From the NCBI GenBank assembly GCA_965222205.1, contig OZ244932.1:806001-870000 (forward strand): a DNA stretch of 64,000 bases. The letters are read 5' to 3'. This DNA is from RHLJ01 sp965222205 (GTDB lineage Bacteria > Bacteroidota > Rhodothermia > Balneolales > Balneolaceae). The notes beneath the pieces are model-generated. The model had not been told where the DNA came from. It saw only the letters and a list, made by a program, of their open reading frames with translations, and ran no database searches. Made by a program: the position numbers and the translations under genes. Below, piece by piece: positions 50,013 through 59,648 of the stretch (position 1 is the first letter of the stretch; every line of letters begins with the position of its first letter).

Positions 50013-51044
50013 ATGAATCTATTTAGTAAAACTTTCAAAATTAGTGCACTTACTGTTATAACCTTTATAGGGTTTGTAGGTGAGAGTTATGGGCAGGACA
50101 AAGTAGGTAGTACAGCCGCTCAGTTTCTGGGAATTACATCTGGTGCAAGAGCTTCTGCAATGGGAAGTGCCTATGTAGCTTTAAGTGATGATGCCAGTGG
50201 AATGTACTGGAACCCTGCAGGTTTAGCACGTTCAAATAATAGCCTTGTTTCCTTCTCCAATATGAACTGGTTTGTTGACACGCAAATTCAGGATGCTTCC
50301 GTGATTATTGATGGAAATGAAAAGGGTAAATTTGCACTCTCCGTTCGGGGCATTAACTATGGTGATATTAATGTAACCACTATAGAACGTCCTGAAGGTA
50401 CCGGAGAACGATTTACTCCCAAAGACCTCACAATAGCTTTTTCTTATTCAAGATTTGTTACCGAGCGGTTTTCTCTTGGAGCAACAGGGCGATATGTGCA
50501 GCAGAAAATCTGGAATGAGTCTGCTTTAGGTTTTGCGATAGATTTGGGAATGATTTACACTACTAATTTCAAAAACCTGAAAATAGGCATGTCGATTCTA
50601 AACTTTGGTACTGATATGGCGCTAAGTGGCGATGACCTCAGAAGAGCCATTGATATCGACGAAAGTATTGAAGGTAATAACGATAGATTAGAAGCATTTT
50701 TAGGAGTGAAAGATTGGCCTATGCCTCTAGTATTCCGTGTAGGAATGGCTATGGATCTGGTCGATATGGAAAATCATAAAGTCATTTTTGCTTTGGATGC
50801 GAAACATCCGAATGACAACTCAGAAAGCATTGATGTTGGAGTCGAATACGGATTCAACGATTTGGTTTTTTTAAGAGGGGGGTATCGAAGTTTCTTATCT
50901 TCCCAGACAGAAGATCAAAGTCTTACAATGGGTTTTGGTCTCAAGTATGAATTTAGTGGAGTAAAGGCAAACCTTGGGGCCGCTTATATGACACACGAAT
51001 ATTTAGATAATCCGCTATTGTGGACTATTGAAATTGAATTTTAA
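50013..51044 (+). CDS. PorV/PorQ-like outer-membrane protein
   Basis: A 343-residue barrel protein with signal peptide (ALTVITFIGFVGESYGQ). It opens its mature part with TAAQFLGITSGARASAMGSAYVALSDDASGMYWNPAGLA, a split signature (AQFLGITSGARASAMG and DDASGMYWNPAGLA) of the PorV/PorQ group of FadL-like barrels. PorV shuttles type IX cargo to the cell-surface attachment machinery. It starts 6 bp after the large surface protein. A specialised PorV copy inside a glucan locus suggests it handles that locus's T9SS cargo. Confidence 0.88.
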   Translation: MNLFSKTFKISALTVITFIGFVGESYGQDKVGSTAAQFLGITSGARASAMGSAYVALSDDASGMYWNPAGLARSNNSLVSFSNMNWFVDTQIQDASVIIDGNEKGKFALSVRGINYGDINVTTIERPEGTGERFTPKDLTIAFSYSRFVTERFSLGATGRYVQQKIWNESALGFAIDLGMIYTTNFKNLKIGMSILNFGTDMALSGDDLRRAIDIDESIEGNNDRLEAFLGVKDWPMPLVFRVGMAMDLVDMENHKVIFALDAKHPNDNSESIDVGVEYGFNDLVFLRGGYRSFLSSQTEDQSLTMGFGLKYEFSGVKANLGAAYMTHEYLDNPLLWTIEIEF

Positions 51045-51089
51045 CAAAAACTGCGTAAGCAGAAAACAATCACAAAAAAAGGAGCAAAC

Positions 51090-53303
51090 ATGAATAAGGT
51101 TACTACCTTACTCGGTGCTGTACTTATAGCTTTTTTAAGCGTTAATAGTACACAAGCACAAGATGTTATTTCTATCAGCGCTGCTAAAGACAGTACTGAT
51201 GGTGCTATGGTTACGGTTAAAGGTATTGCGGTTACCCCAAGCCTGGAATCTGGATCAAGAACATCTTTTTATATTCAACAAGATGGTGTTGGAATCAATA
51301 TTTTTGATTTCGGTACTCCTGCTAGAATTGTAGAAGCTGGAGATAGCATCATGGTTACAGGTGAAGTTGATACATTCAATGGACTAAAAGAAATAGTTGT
51401 ATCTGATGTAGATACAGATATAACAATTATCAATTCAGGAAACGATATCCCGGCACCAAGAGTAATTTCTTATCAGGAATTCGTTGATGCAGGAGACCCG
51501 GAAACAGATACCCTAAAAATTCAGGGAAGCCTGGTTAGAATTAACGGATTGATGACAGACCCGGGTACTTGGCCAGCAGATACAACTGCAAGTTCTTCAA
51601 ACGTATCTGCTACTGACAAAAATGACAGCACTTACGCAATTCGATTGCTTGCAGATACAGAAGCTATTGGAGTCACACCTCCTGCCGGAATGTTTGACTT
51701 GATCGGTGTTGTGGGTACATTTAATGGATCTCAGATTCAACCACGATTTGCATCAGATGTTGTTGGATACTTTGATGTTACTTTCCAAGCTGATATGACT
51801 GAATTTATTGATTCAGCTGCGTTCATTCCTGGTGAAGACTTTGTTACTATGCCAGGAGCTATGAATGGTTGGGATACTGCTGCTGATACGCTAACTGACG
51901 CAGATGAAGATGGAGTCTATTCTAAAACACTAACTCTAGCAGCTGGTGACTACAGTTGGAAGTATTTCCTACACACTGGTAGAATCACTGGTGGATACGA
52001 AGGTGATCCAAACAGATCTCTTACTGTAACAGAAGACACTACTTTAGCTGCTGATGCGCCAAGAATCGATTTTCCTGATTTGACGGATGCTACATTCGGT
52101 GAAGTACAATTATTCTTCCAGGTTAATATGGAAGTTCAAATTTTGAATGGAAGTTTTGACCCAACTAATGAACAGCATAGTGTTACTGTAGCTGGTGGAA
52201 TGAATGGTTGGAGTGCAACAGCAAATTCATTAACTGCTGGTCAAACTGAAGGTATATACGAGACAACAATCACCATTCCAACCGCATCTATACCTCAAAC
52301 CTGGGGGTATAAGTTTGTATTAAATAATGGTGAAACAGTTTGGGAAAGTGTAGCTCCGGAAACACCACAACAAGGCGGAAACCGAATCATCAGTGTAGAT
52401 GAAAACAGTTTCAATGCCACTACAGATAATTATGTAGCTGTAAATAACTCAGGAACTCCACCATTTTTCTCAGATGTCACTTTAGAAGATATCTTTGCAG
52501 AAGAAACAGATGTTGTTTTTGAAGTAGACTTGAGACCAGCTTATTACCATCTGGCTGATAGTTCAGAATTACCTGAAGATGTACAGATTTCCGGAGAAAC
52601 CGGTATTGCAACTTCCATCGATTTTCTAGCCGCAAATGGGCCTTTAGTAACAGGGGGAACCTGGGATACTTGGGGCGCTGGTCTTGGAGATGATCCTGAC
52701 CTTGTCTTAAATGATAATGGAGAGGATGGAGATTTAGTTGCAGGTGATAGCGTATGGTCGTTTACTCGTACCTTCGGAGTAGCAGAAGCGAAAAAAGGAA
52801 CGTTTAAATTTGGCGTAAACGGACTTGATAATGAAGCTGGTGTTGGAGCAGATCATACCTTATCTATCGAAGGAGACCGAGTTTCTTTCGTCTTCGGTGC
52901 AGTAATTCGTGCTGATTCCGTATATGACGATCTTTACGATCCATATATTCTTGCTACTACAGAGGGACCAACTGTGGTTCGAAGAGGTGGAGCAAACGAT
53001 AATGGAATTACCATTCCTAACGAAATCGATGAGATACCTGGTAAGTTTGCTCTTGAGCAAAACTATCCAAACCCATTCAACCCATCTACAAACATTAGCT
53101 TTAACCTTCCGATAAGCTCTCAGGTAACACTAAAAGTGTATAACATCCTCGGGCAGGAAGTAGCTACCCTTGTAAATGGCAAGCTAAGCTCAGGTCTTCA
53201 CAGTGTGAGGTTTGATGCAAGTGGCCTTTCATCTGGCATGTATCTGTACAGAATCGAAGCAGGTTCTTTCGTACAGAACAAAAAGATGATGCTAATTAAA
53301 TAA
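51090..53303 (+). CDS. SusE/SusF-like alpha-glucan-binding protein with T9SS sorting domain
   Basis: A 737-residue exported protein (signal to STQAQD). Residues 25-215 look like a DUF5689-type OB-fold domain (GAMVTVKGIAVTPS, VVGTFNGSQIQPRF). Three related beta domains follow, starting VTFQADMTEF, LFFQVNMEVQ and VVFEVDLRPAY; the first two contain MNGW segments typical of starch-binding SusE/F or CBM-like domains. The C-terminus is a clear type IX sorting domain (FALEQNYPNPFNPSTN ... FVQNKKMMLIK). It should sit on the cell surface and bind alpha-glucan. Confidence 0.82.
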   Translation: MNKVTTLLGAVLIAFLSVNSTQAQDVISISAAKDSTDGAMVTVKGIAVTPSLESGSRTSFYIQQDGVGINIFDFGTPARIVEAGDSIMVTGEVDTFNGLKEIVVSDVDTDITIINSGNDIPAPRVISYQEFVDAGDPETDTLKIQGSLVRINGLMTDPGTWPADTTASSSNVSATDKNDSTYAIRLLADTEAIGVTPPAGMFDLIGVVGTFNGSQIQPRFASDVVGYFDVTFQADMTEFIDSAAFIPGEDFVTMPGAMNGWDTAADTLTDADEDGVYSKTLTLAAGDYSWKYFLHTGRITGGYEGDPNRSLTVTEDTTLAADAPRIDFPDLTDATFGEVQLFFQVNMEVQILNGSFDPTNEQHSVTVAGGMNGWSATANSLTAGQTEGIYETTITIPTASIPQTWGYKFVLNNGETVWESVAPETPQQGGNRIISVDENSFNATTDNYVAVNNSGTPPFFSDVTLEDIFAEETDVVFEVDLRPAYYHLADSSELPEDVQISGETGIATSIDFLAANGPLVTGGTWDTWGAGLGDDPDLVLNDNGEDGDLVAGDSVWSFTRTFGVAEAKKGTFKFGVNGLDNEAGVGADHTLSIEGDRVSFVFGAVIRADSVYDDLYDPYILATTEGPTVVRRGGANDNGITIPNEIDEIPGKFALEQNYPNPFNPSTNISFNLPISSQVTLKVYNILGQEVATLVNGKLSSGLHSVRFDASGLSSGMYLYRIEAGSFVQNKKMMLIK

Positions 53304-53325
53304 GATTTCTTAATAAGTCTTTTCT

Positions 53326-53351
53326 CGCAGGTACCTTGACCGGTACCTGCG
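53326..53351. terminator. Strong hairpin between binding-protein and lacI genes
   Basis: CGCAGGTACC and GGTACCTGCG form a perfect 10-bp stem around a TTGACC loop, starting 22 bp after the upstream stop. There is no T-run after it on the plus strand, so it may be an mRNA-stabilising or attenuating hairpin rather than a simple terminator. It would separate high expression of the surface proteins from the regulator and enzymes. Confidence 0.6.
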
Positions 53352-53373
53352 TATTTAAAAAAACAATCAGCAA

Positions 53374-54375
53374 GTGGCTTCAACTATTTACGACATAGCA
53401 AAGCAAGCGGGGGTAAGTATTGCTACCGTGTCAAGGGTGTTTAATCAGAGCAATAGTGTTTCTGAACGTACCCGTAAGAAAGTATTAGATGTAGCTGAAG
53501 CTGTAGGCTATCATCCTCAGGCTTACGCTCAGGGCCTGGCAAGTCGAAAAAGTAATACCATTATGGTAGTTGTTCCTGTTATCTCGAACTACTTTTTTAT
53601 GGAAGTACTTGGAGGAGTTCAGGATAAGCTGCAGGAACTCGGGTATGAGCTTAGTATTTTCAATGTTACAGCAAATGATAATCTTTTCGCTCAGGTAGAG
53701 CATGTAATAAAGCGGCGCTGGGCAAAAGGATATCTTTTCATTTCCATTCACCTTCAGGAAGAGCAGTGGAAACAATTAACACGATATGATGTGCCTATCA
53801 CTTTGGTGGATGAGCACTATGAAGGTTTTGATTCCGTAAGTGTAGATAATGTACAGGGTGCATACAGTGCAACAAAAAGCTTACTTGATATGGGCTTTAA
53901 AAGAGTAGCGATGCTTGCAGCACTTAAATCTTCAAAACCTATTCGCGATCGCTTAGTAGGCTACAAAAAAGCTCTAGCTGAAAAAGGACTTCCATTTTGT
54001 GAATCCCTCATTATTTCCGGAGAATCTCAATACCGTGATGGTTTTACCGAACGGGGAGGGTATGAAGGAATGATCAAGATGCTGAAGATGGAAGAAGTAC
54101 CGGAAGCCTGTTTTTGTGCTTCAGATATTCAAGCCGTTGGTGCCCTTAAGGCAATGAAAGATATTGGGAAGCATATTCCGATTATTGGTTACGATGATAT
54201 TGAATTGTCAGAGTATATAGGGTTATCCACTATTCGGCAGCCAATGAGAGATATGGGATTCTATGCTACTCAAAATTTAGTAGAACGTATGAAAAATCAA
54301 GGGAAAGCAATTTCCCAGACGATCTATTCACCAGAGTTAATTCATCGCTCATCCACAAATGGGTTAGCAAACTGA
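53374..54375 (+). CDS. LacI-family transcriptional regulator
   Basis: A 333-residue repressor with the LacI helix-turn-helix (TIYDIAKQAGVSIATVSRVFN) and a hinge (SERTRKKVLDVAEAVGYHPQ), followed by a periplasmic-binding-protein-like sugar domain (ITLVDEHYEGFDSVSVDN, FCASDIQAVGALKAMKDIG, IIGYDDIELSEYIGLSTIRQP). The start is a GTG. It should sense a maltodextrin-type signal and bind the operator at 43612-43629 upstream of the first gene of the locus, a self-contained regulon. Confidence 0.93.
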   Translation: MASTIYDIAKQAGVSIATVSRVFNQSNSVSERTRKKVLDVAEAVGYHPQAYAQGLASRKSNTIMVVVPVISNYFFMEVLGGVQDKLQELGYELSIFNVTANDNLFAQVEHVIKRRWAKGYLFISIHLQEEQWKQLTRYDVPITLVDEHYEGFDSVSVDNVQGAYSATKSLLDMGFKRVAMLAALKSSKPIRDRLVGYKKALAEKGLPFCESLIISGESQYRDGFTERGGYEGMIKMLKMEEVPEACFCASDIQAVGALKAMKDIGKHIPIIGYDDIELSEYIGLSTIRQPMRDMGFYATQNLVERMKNQGKAISQTIYSPELIHRSSTNGLAN

Positions 54376-54390
54376 TAATAAAATCCCGAC

Positions 54391-57282
54391 ATGATCAGAG
54401 TTTTATTTTGCTTAGCATTATTGATTACATCCTATCAGTTTCAGTTATCAGCACAAGAGAGTATCGATGTAACATTTCGACATTATCCTAATACAAATGC
54501 TCTAAGAGTGTTTGTTCCTGGTGAGTTCAATAATTGGGGAAATAATTCGAGTGGTCAGATAAGTACAACTGATGGATCCTTAATGATAGAGGATACCGAG
54601 AATGGCTTTTGGTATAAAAAAATTAGTCTAACAATAGGAGGAGGAACCGCTACTTATGAAGGACAATCAGGTTACCTTTATAAGTTTCATGAGCAGTATA
54701 ATGCCAGCGGCACCTCCTGGGAATGGTATAAAGATCCTTTAAATGATATCGCATTAGGGGATAATAGTGATTCTTATATAAGAGTAACTCACCCAATGAT
54801 ATTTCAGTTTCAAACTTCCGAAAATGGAGTTTCAAATGAAGAAACACAAATTTGGGCGACGGTAGCAGCAAAAAACTCTGATTCTATTGATGTTGCTGAT
54901 TCAAAATATTACTTGAACGGTAATTTAGAGGAAGATTTCTCCGCTAATTATGATAAAGACCGACAACTTTTCTCAATTACCGATTTATCAGTATTCGATT
55001 TAATAACAGGTAAAAATAAGATCAGACTTGAAGCTGTAACAAAAGCAGGTGAATCGGTGACTGATTCTCTGGAATTTTTCTATCTGCCTGATATTGAACC
55101 TGAACTTGAAGCTCGTCCTGAAGGGTTAGAGGATGGAATTACTTATGAGAATAATGTAAGGCTGTCTCTCTTTGCTCCTAAAAAAGAGTACGTTTTTGTG
55201 ATTGGTGACTTTAATGACTGGAGCCTGGATGAAGCATATTTGATGAAAAAAGATTCATTAAACGCCGACAGTGTTTGGCATTGGATTGAGATAGAAGGAT
55301 TAACTGATGGAACTCAATATGCCTTTCAATACTTGGTTGAAGGAGAACTGGCAATAGCTGATCCTTATGCTCCTTTATTATTACACCCAAGTGAAGATAA
55401 TGGAATTCCAGCATCAGTATTTCCAAACTTAAAAGAATACCCCACCGGTAAAACTTCAGGCTATGTTGGACTAATAGAGCCCGGAAAGCAGGAATATGAC
55501 TGGGAGGCAACGAATTATGTACGCCCGGATAAAGAATCATTAGTTATTTATGAGCTACTCATCAGAGATTTCCTGGAAGATCATAGTTTTAATTCACTTA
55601 TAGATTCGCTGGATTACCTGGAACGACTTGGGGTGAATGCTATAGAGCTAATGCCTGTAAGTGAGTTTGACGGAAACGAAAGTTGGGGGTATAACCCCGG
55701 ATCACATATTGCTCTTGATAAATATTATGGTACTCCGGAAGCGTTCAAGAAATTTGTTGATGAAGCCCATAAGAGAGGTATTGCTGTAATTCTGGATGTG
55801 GTAATGAATCACGCCACAGGCAGGCATTCTTTATATCAATTATATGATTATGGTGAAAATCCATATTTCAATACCACACCTACTCATGCATTTAATGTGT
55901 TTAATGATTTCAACCATCAATACTCAGGTACTCAGTATTACACAAAAAGAATGATTGAACATTGGATTAATGAATATAAAATTGATGGATTCAGGTGGGA
56001 TTTAACAAAAGGATTCACTCAAAACTGTACTGAAAGCGATGGTGCTTGTACAGGGCGCTATCAACAGGATAGAGTTGATCTGCTGAAGAAATACGCAGAC
56101 TATCAATGGGCATCAGATCCCGATTTCATTGTAATTTTTGAGCACCTTGGAACGAATCAGGAAGAAAGTGAATGGGCAAATTACCGTATTGGTGAAGGTA
56201 AAGGGGTGATGCTTTGGGGAAACATGAACGGGGCTTATAACGAAGCTACTATGGGCTATAACGAAGGAAATAAATCTAATTTTTTTGGTGTTCTTTCTGA
56301 ATCCAGAAGTTTTCAAAAAAGACATCTCGTTGGGTACATGGAAAGTCATGATGAGCAATGGCTCATGTTCAAAAACCGAAGCTTTGGTAATTCCTCGGGA
56401 GCCTATGATGTAAAAGACCTGAGCACCGCGGTAAGCAGACAAAAAGTAGCCGGGGCTTTTTTCTTTACTCTTCCGGGACCAAAAATGATCTGGCAATTTG
56501 CAGAGGTTGGCTATGGATATGGTGATAATGGCGAACAATGTTTGAAACCGGGAGATGGAAGTGATGGGGTTTGCCCTTCATTTGCTCCGGGAAGAACAGA
56601 CCAAAAGGCAATCAGGTGGGATTACTGGAACAATCCGGACACTGAAGAGCGTATTAAACTGTACAAAACCTGGAGTGCATTGATAAATCTCCGAAGAAGT
56701 TCAGGAGCTTTTACCAATCCCGATATATTTTCTCACGATTTAACCGGAGATACAAAATGGGTTAAAATGGTTCATTCTGATTCAGATGTGGCCATTATCG
56801 GAAATTTTGGGGTTACCACTAACTCGATGGAGTTCACTTTCCCATCAACCGGAAACTGGTTTGATTTCTTTACAGGTGAAAGTTTCGATGTAGGAGACGG
56901 TACGATCACTTATGATCTCGGACCGGGTGAGTTCAAAGTGTTTACCACTAAAGAATTCGAGACTCCCGAGGAAGGAATAACTGTAGAAAATGAACGCGAA
57001 AACGTTTCAGGAGCACCATCATCTTTCCAGCTTTATCAGAACTACCCGAATCCATTCAATCCATCTACTAACATCACTTTTGATGTCGCAAAATCAGGTC
57101 CGGTTACCCTTGAAGTGTATGACATAGTAGGACGGAAAGTTGCCGAACTAGTGAACGAAGTAAAGTCAGTGGGAAACTACACCGTTACATTTGATGCTTC
57201 TTTTTTAAGCAGTGGAATGTATTTGGTAAGATTTCATGCCGGGCAGATTACTCAAACACAAAAAATGACTCTTTTAAAATAA
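54391..57282 (+). CDS. Secreted GH13 alpha-amylase family enzyme with T9SS sorting domain
   Basis: A 963-residue exported enzyme (signal to QLSAQ). It has an N-terminal CBM48-like segment (FVPGEFNNWG, about 41-50) and a second one (SLFAPKKEYVFVIGDFNDWS, split around 260-278). The GH13 barrel follows: DVVMNHATG (region I), GFRWDLTKG with nucleophile D537, IFEHLG with acid E584 and MESHDEQW (H653, D654). A type IX C-terminal domain ends it (YQNYPNPFNPSTN from about 884). It should cut surface starch outside the cell. Specificity within GH13 is not readable. Confidence 0.9.
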   Translation: MIRVLFCLALLITSYQFQLSAQESIDVTFRHYPNTNALRVFVPGEFNNWGNNSSGQISTTDGSLMIEDTENGFWYKKISLTIGGGTATYEGQSGYLYKFHEQYNASGTSWEWYKDPLNDIALGDNSDSYIRVTHPMIFQFQTSENGVSNEETQIWATVAAKNSDSIDVADSKYYLNGNLEEDFSANYDKDRQLFSITDLSVFDLITGKNKIRLEAVTKAGESVTDSLEFFYLPDIEPELEARPEGLEDGITYENNVRLSLFAPKKEYVFVIGDFNDWSLDEAYLMKKDSLNADSVWHWIEIEGLTDGTQYAFQYLVEGELAIADPYAPLLLHPSEDNGIPASVFPNLKEYPTGKTSGYVGLIEPGKQEYDWEATNYVRPDKESLVIYELLIRDFLEDHSFNSLIDSLDYLERLGVNAIELMPVSEFDGNESWGYNPGSHIALDKYYGTPEAFKKFVDEAHKRGIAVILDVVMNHATGRHSLYQLYDYGENPYFNTTPTHAFNVFNDFNHQYSGTQYYTKRMIEHWINEYKIDGFRWDLTKGFTQNCTESDGACTGRYQQDRVDLLKKYADYQWASDPDFIVIFEHLGTNQEESEWANYRIGEGKGVMLWGNMNGAYNEATMGYNEGNKSNFFGVLSESRSFQKRHLVGYMESHDEQWLMFKNRSFGNSSGAYDVKDLSTAVSRQKVAGAFFFTLPGPKMIWQFAEVGYGYGDNGEQCLKPGDGSDGVCPSFAPGRTDQKAIRWDYWNNPDTEERIKLYKTWSALINLRRSSGAFTNPDIFSHDLTGDTKWVKMVHSDSDVAIIGNFGVTTNSMEFTFPSTGNWFDFFTGESFDVGDGTITYDLGPGEFKVFTTKEFETPEEGITVENERENVSGAPSSFQLYQNYPNPFNPSTNITFDVAKSGPVTLEVYDIVGRKVAELVNEVKSVGNYTVTFDASFLSSGMYLVRFHAGQITQTQKMTLLK

Positions 57283-57286
57283 GGAT

Positions 57287-59641
57287 ATGAAAAAGCTTAG
57301 GATACTGATCGCATTGCCCATCCTGATTCTTACTTGTCAGAAACCAGTAGAATACAAAGGTTCGCAAATCATAGGGCTGGCAAGTCCGGTAAACTTGGGT
57401 TTTGAAACTACAGAGATTGTTCTGGAAGACTTTTTTATTAATGACGACCTGGTTACAAACATAGAAGTGCCCGAAGGAATTACATTCTCAAAATCTGAAG
57501 ATGGCATTTTGATACTTCAGGGATCAATTTCAAAACCAGTAGATGTTCTTACTATTACCGCTGCTGGCGAGGAGTGTGCTATACTGCTCAAAAAATCAGC
57601 GAAAGAAGAAGTTGAACTTGTTTTTAACGCTCAAGGCAACGAGTACCAAACCGTACAGCTAAAAGGAGAGATGAACAACTGGAATCCATCTTCTACTGTA
57701 TTAGAAAAGGATGGGGATGTATGGAAAACTTCTATGCTGATCAACAAAGGGATGTACCAGTATTTATTTGTTGTTGATGGGGTGGAAACCATTGATCCTG
57801 CTAATCCAAATAGTGTATCGAATGGGATGGGAGGAAGAAACTCTTTATTGGTTGTAGGTGATTCTGAAGTTCAGAAACCAACACTATACACCAGTTCTTT
57901 TGATGGATCCGAAGTGGCTTTCAGCCATGAGAATGCAACAGAGTTAATCGTTTTCTGGCAAAATAAGAAGCTGGAAGTCATCGAAAATAACGGAATACTC
58001 CTGGTGATGATACCCGATGAGGCAAGAAGTTTAGAGCGCTCTTATATCAGAGCCTGGGCTTATAACAATTCTGAGATATCAAACGATGTTCTTATTCCTC
58101 TTCAAAATGGAGAAGTTGTAGAAAATACTGATCAGCTTACACGACACGATTTCCATACCTGGAATATGTACTTCGTATTGATCGACCGCTTTAAGGATGG
58201 AGATGAAGCTAACACCAAATTGGTTGATGACCCTGATATTCATCCCAAAGCAAATTATTATGGTGGTGATTTTGCCGGGATCACACAAACCATAGAAAGC
58301 GGATATTTTGATAAGATTGGAGTGAATACCCTCTGGCTTTCTCCGATCACACAAAACCCAGAAACCGCGTACGGACTTTGGGATCAGGGCGGACCAGTGA
58401 CTAAATTTTCCGGCTACCACGGGTACTGGCCAATTTCTTCATCTAAAACGGATAATCGGTACGGAACCGAAGAAGAATTTAGAGAATTGCTGGATGTAGC
58501 CCACGAAAATGGGATGAATGTGATTTTGGATTATGTGGCTAATCACGTGCATGAACTTCATCCTGTATATCAGAATAATCCCGATTGGGCCACGGATTTA
58601 TATCTGCCAGATGGAACGATGAATACTCAGCTTTGGGACGAACAACGCCTTACTACCTGGTTCGATACTTTTATGCCAAGCCTCGATTTTTCTAATCCTG
58701 AAGTGATTGAGACGATGACGGATTCCGCTCTTTATTGGGTTAAAGAGTTTGATTTGGATGGATTCCGTCACGATGCGACCAAACATATCCAGCTTGAATT
58801 CTGGCGAACACTCACCCGAAAGATTAAAGAAGAAGTTACGCTCGAAACAGGCAAACAAGTGTATCAGGTAGGGGAGACCTACGGGAGCCGGGAGTTGATT
58901 TCAAGCTACATAAATTCCGGTATGTTAGATGCTCAGTTCGATTTTGGGATGTATGATGCCGCTGTTAATGCCTTTGGACAAAATACTTCCTTCACCGGAT
59001 TAAGAGATCAGTTGCAGGAAAGCTTTAATTACTATGGCTACCACAATTTGATGGGTTACATTTCAGGAAATCATGACAAAGCCCGGTTCATCACTTACAC
59101 AAGTGGCGAAGTAGCCTGGGGCGAAGATGCAAAACTCGCGGGCTGGACACGGGAAATTGGAGACCCGCAGGAATTTGCTTACGATAAACTCAGCATGCTT
59201 CACGCCTGGAATTTAACTATACCCGGTATCCCGGTCACTTATCAGGGAGACGAATACGGTCAGCCGGGAGCTAACGATCCGGACAACAGACGCTGGATGG
59301 AGTTCGGGGAGGAAGAGTTAAATGCATTTGAGCTGAGAAACAGAACCATCTATGGTATGCTTACCGATCTTAGAAATTCATCACTACCACTTTTGTATGG
59401 AGACTTTAAGTTTCACTTAACAGAAGATGATATCCTTTCTTATTCACGGGCTTATTTCAATCACCAGGTTGTGGTAGTCTTTAATAAGTCAGGGCGTACA
59501 CAAAATGTCTCAGTAAGCTTACGGGATGACTTTGATTACTCAGCTCTGGAAGCCACTTTTAGTAACGGGTTTGAAGTGAATGGCACAGAGTTAAGCATTC
59601 AACTACCGGCAAATTCATTCGAAATTTTAACATTAGAATAG
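57287..59641 (+). CDS. GH13 glycoside hydrolase lipoprotein (neopullulanase/cyclomaltodextrinase-like)
   Basis: A 784-residue lipoprotein (ALPILILTCQKP, C17). It has a CBM48/E-set-like domain (VQLKGEMNNWNPSSTVLEK, about 122-140, and LFVVDGVETIDPANP) and then the catalytic barrel: DYVANHVHE, GFRHDATKH with nucleophile D496, YQVGETYGS with acid E530 and GNHDKAR (H596, D597). A short C-terminal beta domain follows. The lipid anchor suggests location at a membrane facing the periplasm or the surface. It probably shortens imported maltodextrins. Confidence 0.88.
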   Translation: MKKLRILIALPILILTCQKPVEYKGSQIIGLASPVNLGFETTEIVLEDFFINDDLVTNIEVPEGITFSKSEDGILILQGSISKPVDVLTITAAGEECAILLKKSAKEEVELVFNAQGNEYQTVQLKGEMNNWNPSSTVLEKDGDVWKTSMLINKGMYQYLFVVDGVETIDPANPNSVSNGMGGRNSLLVVGDSEVQKPTLYTSSFDGSEVAFSHENATELIVFWQNKKLEVIENNGILLVMIPDEARSLERSYIRAWAYNNSEISNDVLIPLQNGEVVENTDQLTRHDFHTWNMYFVLIDRFKDGDEANTKLVDDPDIHPKANYYGGDFAGITQTIESGYFDKIGVNTLWLSPITQNPETAYGLWDQGGPVTKFSGYHGYWPISSSKTDNRYGTEEEFRELLDVAHENGMNVILDYVANHVHELHPVYQNNPDWATDLYLPDGTMNTQLWDEQRLTTWFDTFMPSLDFSNPEVIETMTDSALYWVKEFDLDGFRHDATKHIQLEFWRTLTRKIKEEVTLETGKQVYQVGETYGSRELISSYINSGMLDAQFDFGMYDAAVNAFGQNTSFTGLRDQLQESFNYYGYHNLMGYISGNHDKARFITYTSGEVAWGEDAKLAGWTREIGDPQEFAYDKLSMLHAWNLTIPGIPVTYQGDEYGQPGANDPDNRRWMEFGEEELNAFELRNRTIYGMLTDLRNSSLPLLYGDFKFHLTEDDILSYSRAYFNHQVVVVFNKSGRTQNVSVSLRDDFDYSALEATFSNGFEVNGTELSIQLPANSFEILTLE

Positions 59642-59648
59642 ATCACTC

